From Gammaproteobacteria bacterium (GTDB lineage Bacteria; Pseudomonadota; Gammaproteobacteria; Steroidobacterales; Woeseiaceae): a stretch of 12,199 nucleotides of DNA. Position numbers and translations under genes: made by a program. The stretch covers positions 1-12,199 of the forward strand of contig JAOUNK010000060.1 in the NCBI GenBank assembly GCA_029881015.1. Reading direction: 5' to 3'. Each line of letters begins with the position of its first letter. Within the stretch, counting starts at the first letter, position 1. Positions 6,349 through 12,199 of the stretch are shown one piece after another. Below the pieces are notes generated by a model. The model worked only from the letters and a program-made list of their open reading frames with translations, had not been told where the DNA came from and searched no databases.

Positions 6349-6545
6349 GTTGCGTCTCCGTCGGCGCCTTGGCGCTTCCTGCGGCAATTGCCCTTGCCGC
6401 TGCATAATTCACAGCCGCCACCATTGAGGCCGCCGCAGCTACCGCTGATAGCCTTGCGGCCATTCAGGACGCCGACACTCATGCCCGTGATGACGAGCAA
6501 AATGATGACAAAGCTAAACAGCAGTGTGGTCATGATCATGTTCAT
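6345..6545 (-). CDS. nqrM: Na+-NQR maturation factor NqrM
   Basis: This 66-residue protein has one N-terminal membrane helix (about 6-27) followed by GVLNGRKAISGSCGGLNGGGC and four cysteines, C37, C45, C48 and C54, the hallmark of NqrM (formerly DUF539). In Vibrio NqrM is required for making functional Na+-NQR and is thought to deliver iron for the centre held by NqrD and NqrE. Its place directly after apbE is the standard order in gammaproteobacteria. The start overlaps the apbE stop (ATGA, 6545-6542) and the stop overlaps the CBS start (ATGA, 6348-6345), with only weak ribosome binding sequence of its own, so translation is probably coupled. The C-terminal tail is Arg/Lys/Gly/Asp-rich and probably disordered. 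Confidence 0.92.
   Translation of the reverse strand: MNMIMTTLLFSFVIILLVITGMSVGVLNGRKAISGSCGGLNGGGCELCSGKGNCRRKRQGADGDAT
6354..6359 (-). promoter_or_regulatory. Ribosome binding site for the CBS protein
   Basis: On the minus strand GGAGAC lies five bases before ATG 6348 and decides between that start and the in-frame ATG at 6405, which is inside nqrM. Confidence 0.65.
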
Positions 6546-7552
6546 AGCTTACTCAGTGTATCGAATTCGGTTGTGGTAATTTCCTGTATTTCCGTTTGCC
6601 CACGGACCAGGAAGTAAGCCGCGAGCTTGAGTTCCCGCGCAAGTGCCGGCCCCGCATCGGGCCCGAGCACCAGCAGGGCGGTGGCCATTGCGTCGGCATA
6701 GGCTGCGGAAGGTGCTATCACCGTCACGGCAGCGAGACTATGGGAAACAGGGCGGCCGGTTCGTGCATCGATCGTATGCGAGAAGCGTTGCCCTTCATGT
6801 TCAAAGAAGTTGCGGTAATCGCCTGACGTCGCAACACTCGTGTCTGTCACGTCAACGATCGCATGAGGTACCCGGGCTGATGTGGAGGGCGCTTCAATGC
6901 CGATCGCCCACTTGTTGCGGTCACGGTTCAGGCCCCTGACGCGCAGCTCGCCGCCGACCTCCACCAGGAAGTTCTTAAAATTGCGGGCCTCGAGCATGTC
7001 GGCCAGCCGATCGACGGCATAGCCCTTCGCCCAGCCCGACAGGTCAACGTACAGGTCGGGCACGTCCTTGCGCACCAGGCGTTCCTGGCAGTCCGTTTCG
7101 AGCTTGTCGAAGCCAACCCGTTGTTGTGCGGCTTGAATGTCAGCCGTTGTCGGCGGGTTGCCTGCCTGGCCATTCGGCCCGAATCCCCAGAGGTTTACGA
7201 GCGGGCCGATGGTCAGGTCGAATGCACCGCCTGTCGCCACACTGACGTCCCGAGCGCGTTGCAGCAGATCGCAGAACTCGGCCGAGACGGGGATCCAGTC
7301 AATCGACAGATCGGCATTGAAGCGGCTGAGTTCGGAGTCGTCCCGCCACGTCGAGGCCAGGTCGTCGACGGACTGCAATACTGCGTGCACATCCTCCTGC
7401 AGCGCTTCCCTGTCCAGCCCGGCCGGCGGATCGACGAGGGACACGACAAACGAGGTGCCGAGCGCGCCACCCTTGAGGTCCAGCTGCGGCAGCGAGCTGT
7501 CGCACGCCACCAGCGCCAGTAACGCGAGGCAGATTGTCAGCGAGCGCAGCAC
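6542..7552 (-). CDS. apbE: FAD:protein FMN transferase ApbE (lipoprotein)
   Basis: This 336-residue enzyme attaches FMN from FAD to a Thr of NqrB and NqrC by a phosphoester bond. The N terminus is a lipoprotein signal with lipobox LVAC and lipidated C17, placing it on the periplasmic side. Family motifs in order: GGALGTSF (28-35), RDDSELSRFN (70-79), GAFDLTIGP (109-117), DLSGWAKGYAVDR (170-182, the conserved DLxGxxKGYAVD element), SGDYRNF (243-249), DARTGRP (262-268) and ADAMATALLVLG (286-297). The last two carry the acidic and Thr residues used for Mg2+ and catalysis. The start is GTG (7552-7550), six bases after the nqrF stop, with only a weak GGCGG upstream. It lies in the classic place between nqrF and nqrM, and both expected substrates are encoded upstream. 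Confidence 0.95.
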   Translation of the reverse strand: MLRSLTICLALLALVACDSSLPQLDLKGGALGTSFVVSLVDPPAGLDREALQEDVHAVLQSVDDLASTWRDDSELSRFNADLSIDWIPVSAEFCDLLQRARDVSVATGGAFDLTIGPLVNLWGFGPNGQAGNPPTTADIQAAQQRVGFDKLETDCQERLVRKDVPDLYVDLSGWAKGYAVDRLADMLEARNFKNFLVEVGGELRVRGLNRDRNKWAIGIEAPSTSARVPHAIVDVTDTSVATSGDYRNFFEHEGQRFSHTIDARTGRPVSHSLAAVTVIAPSAAYADAMATALLVLGPDAGPALARELKLAAYFLVRGQTEIQEITTTEFDTLSKL

Positions 7553-7558
7553 GATCGA

Positions 7559-8803
7559 TCAGCCGCCGAAGTCGTCCAGCAGGACGTTTTCCTTGGGCAC
7601 ACCGAGGCTGTCCAGCATCTTGATGACGGCTGTGTTCATCATCGGCGGGCCGCAGAGGTAGTACTCGCAGTCTTCCGGCGCCGGGTGCTCCGCCAGGTAC
7701 TCGTCGAGCAGTACCTGGTGAATGAAGCCGGTGAGCCCCTCCCAGTTGTCCTCTGGCAGCGGTTCGGACAGTGCGAGATGCCACTCGAAGTTATCGTTCT
7801 TTTCGGCGAGCTCATCGAACTCCTCGGCGTAGAACATCTCCTTGAGACTGCGTGCGCCGTACCAGAACGACATCTTGCGCTTGCTGTGTTTGCGCTTGAG
7901 CTGGTCGAAGATATGCGCGCGCATCGGGGCCATGCCCGCACCGCCGCCGATGAAGACCATCTCGTTGTCGGTGTCTTTCGCGAAGAACTCACCGTATGGG
8001 CCCGAGATCGTCGTGTGATCGCCAGGCTTGAGGTTGAAAATGTAGGATGACATGACGCCCGGGGGCACGGAATCATCGGCGCCTGGCGGCGGTGTCGCGA
8101 TACGGACATTCAGCTTGATGACCGTCTTTTCCTCCGGATAGCTGGCCATGGAGTAGGCGCGCACTTCGGGATGTTTCACGTGCGACTCGTAACGCCACAT
8201 GTTGTAGCGGTCCCATTCGTCGCGGTATTTCTCCTCGATGTCGAAATCCGTGTACTTGAGATGGTGCGGCGGGCACTCGATCTGGATGTAGCCGCCGGCG
8301 CGGAATTCGAGCTCCTCGCCTTCGGGCAGCGCAACCACAAGTTCCTTGATGAAGGTCGATACGTTCCTGTTCGAGACGACGGTGCAGTCGTAGCGCTTGA
8401 CCCCGAACACTTCCTCGGGAACCCGGACTCTCATGTCCTGTTTGACGGCCACCTGGCAGGAGAGCCGGTAGTGATCCGCCGCATCGCGTTTGTTGATGAC
8501 CGAGGTTTCGGTCGGCAGGATGGCACCACCGCCGGACAGGACACGCACGCGACACTGCGCGCAAGTGCCGCCGCCACCGCAGGCAGACGGCACGAACAGT
8601 CCGTTGTCGGCGAGGGTCTGCATGAGCTTGCCGCCAACGGGCACGGAGAGTTCGAGTTCGTCGTTGACGATGACATTGACGTGACCCGTCGAAACCAGCT
8701 TGGAGCGGGCCGCCAGGATAACGAAAACGAGAATGAGGACGACGGCTGTGAAAAGGCCAACGCCCAGTAGTACTTCCTGCAGTACGGCAGAGTCGATGTT
8801 CAC
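7559..8803 (-). CDS. nqrF: Na+-translocating NADH:quinone reductase subunit F (NADH/FAD/2Fe-2S)
   Basis: This 414-residue protein is the NADH entry point of the pump. One membrane helix (about 10-31) precedes a ferredoxin-like domain with C75, C81, C84 and C116 (SACGGGGTCAQC, then LSC) as 2Fe-2S ligands. The reductase domain has RAYSMASYP (215-223) for FAD and GGGAGMAPMRA (286-296) plus CGPPMM (384-389) for NADH. The C terminus DDFGG is the normal end of the family. The start appears to be GTG at 8803, with GGGGAT upstream and one base separating it from the nqrE stop. Length agrees with Vibrio NqrF (about 408). Confidence 0.97.
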   Translation of the reverse strand: MNIDSAVLQEVLLGVGLFTAVVLILVFVILAARSKLVSTGHVNVIVNDELELSVPVGGKLMQTLADNGLFVPSACGGGGTCAQCRVRVLSGGGAILPTETSVINKRDAADHYRLSCQVAVKQDMRVRVPEEVFGVKRYDCTVVSNRNVSTFIKELVVALPEGEELEFRAGGYIQIECPPHHLKYTDFDIEEKYRDEWDRYNMWRYESHVKHPEVRAYSMASYPEEKTVIKLNVRIATPPPGADDSVPPGVMSSYIFNLKPGDHTTISGPYGEFFAKDTDNEMVFIGGGAGMAPMRAHIFDQLKRKHSKRKMSFWYGARSLKEMFYAEEFDELAEKNDNFEWHLALSEPLPEDNWEGLTGFIHQVLLDEYLAEHPAPEDCEYYLCGPPMMNTAVIKMLDSLGVPKENVLLDDFGG

Positions 8804-8804
8804 T

Positions 8805-9407
8805 TTAGATCCCCGAGAAGCCCATGAAGCTCAGCGACATGAGGCCGACGATGATGAATGCGATGCCGAGTCCCTGCAGTCCGTCAGGAACATCTGAATA
8901 CTTGAGCTTTTCGCGAATGCCGGCGAGCGCGATGAGTGCGATCGCCCAGCCCGCACCGCTACCGATACCGTAGACGACCGACTCGGGCAGGTCGTACTGG
9001 CGCTCCACCATGAACAGGGTGCCACCAAGGATGGCGCAGTTCACGGTTATGAGCGGCAGGAAGATGCCGAGTGCGTTGTACAGCTTCGGGAAGAAGCGAT
9101 CGAGCGTCATCTCGAGGATCTGCACCAGTGCCGCGATCACGCCGATGTAGCTGACCAGCCCGAGAAAGCTCAGGTCGACATCGGGCATCCCGGCCCAGGC
9201 AAGCGCGCCATCCGCCAGCAGGTAGCTGTAGATCAGGTGATTGACCGGGACCGTGATGACCTGGATGACGACCACGGCGACACCCAGGCCGATCGCCGTT
9301 TCAACGCGCTTGGATACGGCAAGAAACGTACACATGCCCAGGAAAAAGGCGAGTGCGAGGTTCTCGACAAAGGCGGCTTTGACGAAGAGGCTTACATAGG
9401 CTTCCAT
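8805..9407 (-). CDS. nqrE: Na+-NQR membrane subunit E
   Basis: This 200-residue subunit has about six transmembrane helices and is a homologue of RnfA. C26 (GMCTFLAVS) and C124 (VNCAILGG) lie in the two half-helix motifs that, with NqrD, hold the intramembrane iron-sulfur centre. Start ATG overlaps the nqrD stop as TGATG, and a perfect GGAGGT lies within the end of nqrD. Length matches the family (about 198). Confidence 0.97.
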   Translation of the reverse strand: MEAYVSLFVKAAFVENLALAFFLGMCTFLAVSKRVETAIGLGVAVVVIQVITVPVNHLIYSYLLADGALAWAGMPDVDLSFLGLVSYIGVIAALVQILEMTLDRFFPKLYNALGIFLPLITVNCAILGGTLFMVERQYDLPESVVYGIGSGAGWAIALIALAGIREKLKYSDVPDGLQGLGIAFIIVGLMSLSFMGFSGI

Positions 9408-10066
9408 CAGTAGACCTCCGTCCGGTGGACTTCATGAATCTGGTAGTCGGGTTTCTCGACCTGTTGTTTGCGCCAGGTGCGAATACCCCAGATCAGCAGG
9501 CCGATGATGAAGAACGCGCTCGGCGGCAGCAGCATCAGGCCATTCGCCTCGTACCAGCCGCCGTTCGACGCCAGCTCGAATACGGGGTAGCCGAGCAGGG
9601 TGCCCGCACCGAACAGTTCACGCAGCGTCGCGACGGCGATCAGGATGATGCTGTAACCGAGGCCGTTACCCAGGCCATCGATAAAGCTCATAACGACGCC
9701 GTTCTTCATGGCAAACGCTTCGGCACGACCCAGTACAATGCAGTTCGTAATAATGAGGCCGACGAAGACCGATAGCTGCTTGCTGGTCTCGAACGCGTAG
9801 GCCTTCAGCAGCTGATCGACCAGGATCACGAGCGACGCAATAATCGTCATATGCACGATGATGCGAATGTTATTGGGTATCCGGTGCCGCAGTGCGCTGA
9901 TAGCCGCGCCGGCAAGTGCCGCGACGCTGGTCAGTGCAATGCACATCAGCAGGGCAGGCAACAGGGAGGTCGTAACCGCCAGCGCCGAGCAAATGCCGAG
10001 CATCTGCAGCGTGACCGGATTGTTGTCGACCAGTGGGTCGATCAGTACTTTGCGTGCTTCACTCAT
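9407..10066 (-). CDS. nqrD: Na+-NQR membrane subunit D
   Basis: This 219-residue subunit has six transmembrane helices and is an RnfE homologue that pairs with NqrE in an inverted arrangement. C26 (LGICSALAVT) and C109 (ITNCIVLGRAE) are the conserved cluster ligands; C41 is additional. The ATG directly follows the nqrC stop (TAAATG) with no spacer. Length is a few residues above the Vibrio protein (210). Confidence 0.97.
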   Translation of the reverse strand: MSEARKVLIDPLVDNNPVTLQMLGICSALAVTTSLLPALLMCIALTSVAALAGAAISALRHRIPNNIRIIVHMTIIASLVILVDQLLKAYAFETSKQLSVFVGLIITNCIVLGRAEAFAMKNGVVMSFIDGLGNGLGYSIILIAVATLRELFGAGTLLGYPVFELASNGGWYEANGLMLLPPSAFFIIGLLIWGIRTWRKQQVEKPDYQIHEVHRTEVY

Positions 10067-10816
10067 TTAGCCAGCCTCACGGAAATTCTTAAGGTACGGT
10101 CCGAAACCGTGCGGTCCGGTCCAGTACCGGACCAGTCCTGATACGCCGTTACCGGTCAGGGTTGCGCCGGACATGCCGTCGATCAGGTGCTGTGGATTGG
10201 GAGCGCCGGCGGGCACGGGGCCGCGCACGACACGAATCTCGGGCTCGTCACTGCTGCCGTAAACCTCTTTGCCCACCCACAGGGCGCGCCACGGTTCCTT
10301 GTCGATCTGGTCGCCAAGCCCCGGCGTTTCGGCGTGCGCGTAAAAGCGCAGGCCCCTGATCGTATTGCCGTCGGGCGCCAGGGACAGGTAGCCGAGCATC
10401 GTTGACCAGAGGCCCTTGCCGTAGACAGGCAGGATGATCTGTTCAATGTCGCTACCGTCTTTCACGAGGTAGACAGGTACGTAACGGGGGCGCTGCCCGA
10501 TGCCGGCTTCGTCCAAATCGACCGGGATCGAAATGCTGATGTCCGCGTCGCTCTCCTCGGCATAGGTGCCCGTTTCGAGATCGACGGTGCGGGTTTCGAT
10601 CGCCTCGAACAGCTGGTTGATGTCCACGTCGGGTTGCATGAGGCCGGCAACGTCGAGAATGATCTGTTGCCGGAACAGGTCCTCGTTCTGTTTCTGGATC
10701 GGTTTCAGTACGATCGCTGCGCTCGAGACGATAATGGAGCAAACCAGGCTAAGCCCGATCGCAATCATCAGCGTATTCGAAATGCTGTCGCGGTCGAATT
10801 CTTCTCTGTTAGACAT
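10067..10816 (-). CDS. nqrC: Na+-NQR subunit C (covalent FMN)
   Basis: This 249-residue subunit has one N-terminal membrane helix (about 16-37) and a periplasmic FMN-binding domain. The flavinylation motif is DGMSGATLTG at 213-222, with T219 the expected FMN acceptor by the Dxx[S/T]GAT rule; most NqrC proteins I know read SGATLTS, so G222 is a small difference after the acceptor. YAHAETPGLG (159-168) is a second conserved family element. The gene overlaps nqrB by eight bases, with GGAGG ten bases before ATG 10816. It is a substrate of the ApbE encoded downstream. Confidence 0.96.
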   Translation of the reverse strand: MSNREEFDRDSISNTLMIAIGLSLVCSIIVSSAAIVLKPIQKQNEDLFRQQIILDVAGLMQPDVDINQLFEAIETRTVDLETGTYAEESDADISISIPVDLDEAGIGQRPRYVPVYLVKDGSDIEQIILPVYGKGLWSTMLGYLSLAPDGNTIRGLRFYAHAETPGLGDQIDKEPWRALWVGKEVYGSSDEPEIRVVRGPVPAGAPNPQHLIDGMSGATLTGNGVSGLVRYWTGPHGFGPYLKNFREAG

Positions 10817-12017
10817 TGCGTTTGAGCCTCCGCTTCACGTTGGCTTGCACTACGAAGTGGTCGATGACCGGTGCGAACACGTTGGCGAACAGGATGGCCA
10901 GCATGATGCCTTCCGGAAACGCCGGGTTAACGACGCGAATCAACCAGGTCATGAAGCCGATCAGGAAGCCGTAAATCCACTTGCCGGTATTCGTCTGGGA
11001 CGCGCTCACCGGGTCCGTTGCCATGAATGCGGCGCCGAAGGCGAAGCCACCGACGACCATGTGCCAATGCCAGGGCATGGCCAACATTGTGTTGTTGCTG
11101 TCCGCGCCGCCGAAAAGCAGTGTCGGCACGATCAGGCCGAGGCACACGGCGACAATGATGCGCCACGACGCGATACGCGTGAACACGAGGATCACGGCGC
11201 CGAGCAGGCAGGCGGCGGCAGAGGTTTCCCCGATGGAGCCCTGCATTTGCCCGACAAAGGCCTGGGTCCAGGTCAGGCCCGTATCCAGAACGCCCTGGAA
11301 GCCCTCGATGGCACCGATGCCCAGTACGGTCGCGCCGCTGAAGCCGTCGACCGGTGTCCAGACGGCGTCGCCCGAAATCTGGGCCGGGTAAGCGAAGTAC
11401 AGGAATGCACGCGCCACGAGCGCCGGGTTGAGGAAGTTCTTGCCGGTTCCGCCGAAGACTTCCTTGCCGATAATGACGCCGAAAGTAATGCCGACGGCAA
11501 CCTGCCAGAGCGGAATCGTCGCCGGGACGATCAGCGCAAACAGGAAACCGGTGACGAAGAAGCCTTCGTTCACCTCGTGATTGCGGATGCCTGCGAACAG
11601 GACCTCCCAGCCGAGCCCCACGACCATCGTGACGATGTATATCGGCACGAAGTACAGGGCACCCTGTAGTACGCAGTCCCAGAGGCTGGCGGGATCGTAG
11701 CCGGCGCCGAGCAGCGGTAGCAGTGCGCCGCGCCAGCCCTCGAGGCCCATGACCCCGAGGCTCTGCATGGCCATGTTGGCCTGGTAGCCCGTGTTCCACA
11801 TGCCGGCCAGTGCCGCCGGTGTGGCCGCGATGACGACGATGATCATGACGCGCTTCAGGTCGATCGCGTCACGAATGTGCGGCGAACCACGCGTCAGGTC
11901 GCCGGGGGAAAACAGGAACGTGTCAACCGCTTCCCATAAGGCATGAAAGCGTTCGAAACGGCCGCCCCGCGTAAACAGGGGGTCCAGGCTATCGAGGAAC
12001 GAGCGTAGTTTTTTCAT
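10809..12017 (-). CDS. nqrB: Na+-NQR membrane subunit B (covalent FMN, Na+ and quinone site)
   Basis: This 402-residue polytopic subunit contains the Na+ channel and carries covalent FMN and riboflavin in known systems. The flavinylation motif DGFSGATVLG lies at 224-233 with T230 the expected acceptor, preceded by the family signature GKEVFGGTGKNFLNPALVA from residue 184. Start ATG 12017 overlaps the nqrA stop (TGATG), with GAGGT at 12031-12027. The length is slightly below Vibrio NqrB (about 415), with all recognisable motifs retained. Confidence 0.97.
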   Translation of the reverse strand: MKKLRSFLDSLDPLFTRGGRFERFHALWEAVDTFLFSPGDLTRGSPHIRDAIDLKRVMIIVVIAATPAALAGMWNTGYQANMAMQSLGVMGLEGWRGALLPLLGAGYDPASLWDCVLQGALYFVPIYIVTMVVGLGWEVLFAGIRNHEVNEGFFVTGFLFALIVPATIPLWQVAVGITFGVIIGKEVFGGTGKNFLNPALVARAFLYFAYPAQISGDAVWTPVDGFSGATVLGIGAIEGFQGVLDTGLTWTQAFVGQMQGSIGETSAAACLLGAVILVFTRIASWRIIVAVCLGLIVPTLLFGGADSNNTMLAMPWHWHMVVGGFAFGAAFMATDPVSASQTNTGKWIYGFLIGFMTWLIRVVNPAFPEGIMLAILFANVFAPVIDHFVVQANVKRRLKRNV

Positions 12018-12199
12018 CAGCCGTTTACCTCGATCTCATGCAGCGTTTTGCGCAGGTGTGGTCCATATTCGTACTTGCCGTTGCAGACGAAAGAGCAGAG
12101 GGCGAGGTCTTCCTCGTCCAGTTCAAGGCATCCCAGGTCACGGGCACCGTCGGTGTCGCGTACGAGAATCGCCTTTAATAAGGGTGTCGGCAGGATGTC
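12017..12199 (-). CDS. nqrA: Na+-NQR subunit A, C-terminal 60 residues (5' end outside window)
   Basis: The minus-strand frame entering at 12199 and stopping with TGA 12019-12017 reads DILPTPLLKAILVRDTDGA near its start, then LGCLELDEEDLALCSF, VCNGKYEYGPHLR and KTLHEIEVNG. This is the C terminus of NqrA, where the LDEEDLALC and GKYEYGP stretches are strongly conserved. NqrA is the peripheral cytoplasmic-side subunit implicated in quinone binding. The promoter of the operon lies off the window upstream of nqrA. Confidence 0.95.
   Translation of the reverse strand, partial: DILPTPLLKAILVRDTDGARDLGCLELDEEDLALCSFVCNGKYEYGPHLRKTLHEIEVNG

Noticed and set aside
6349..6405. Upstream ATG start for the CBS protein adding 19 residues
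   Set aside because: The extra residues are Arg-rich and come from the nqrM coding sequence in another frame; the ATG at 6348 has GGAGAC and starts at the usual CBS protein N terminus.
5935..6579. Plus-strand open frame of 214 codons opposite the CBS gene and nqrM
   Set aside because: It mirrors the CBS protein and NqrM genes, which are supported by motifs, overlaps and ribosome binding sites.
10566..11669. Long plus-strand open frame of 367 codons opposite nqrB and nqrC
   Set aside because: The opposite strand encodes clearly recognised NqrB and NqrC. The frame is rich in Arg, Asp, Glu and His as expected for an antisense shadow of GC-rich genes, and no family is recognisable.

Overview
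The window appears to come from a GC-rich proteobacterium, most likely a gammaproteobacterium from a sodium-rich (marine or sediment) setting. This is inferred from the nqrABCDEF-apbE-nqrM order and from how well these proteins match the families; no marker gene is present to confirm taxonomy. Almost the whole window is respiratory electron-transfer machinery. I see no mobile element, tRNA, rRNA or CRISPR array.

Plus strand, 1-5880: the 3' end of a fumarate reductase/succinate dehydrogenase flavoprotein gene overlaps a complete iron-sulfur subunit gene that resembles the Wolinella-type quinol:fumarate reductase FrdB. After a 239-base gap holding a small stem-loop come four tightly packed genes: a membrane-anchored cytochrome with four CXXCH haem sites, a Tat-exported ferredoxin-like protein with sixteen cluster cysteines, an NrfD/PsrC/DsrP-type membrane subunit, and a large polytopic membrane protein that resembles DUF2339. 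The first three form a quinone-linked redox module of the NrfBCD / DsrJOP / Cbc kind, but no catalytic subunit is visible with them.

Minus strand, 12199-5944: a Na+-translocating NADH:quinone oxidoreductase operon runs nqrA (3' end only), B, C, D, E, F, followed by apbE (FMN transferase that flavinylates NqrB and NqrC), nqrM (maturation factor for the NqrD/E iron-sulfur centre) and a small CBS-pair protein. Genes overlap by 1-8 bases or are separated by at most 6 bases, so this looks like one translationally coupled operon. Both NqrB and NqrC keep the Dxx[S/T]GAT flavinylation motif, NqrD and NqrE keep two cysteines each at the expected membrane positions, and NqrF keeps its 2Fe-2S, FAD and NADH motifs. 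The pump therefore looks complete and functional.

The two clusters converge at 5881-5943. Functionally, Nqr would reduce quinone while exporting Na+. The fumarate reductase and the NrfD module would consume (or feed) quinol on the other side. The least explained parts are the orphan cytochrome/FeS/NrfD module with its coupled polytopic protein, and the CBS protein at the end of the nqr operon.
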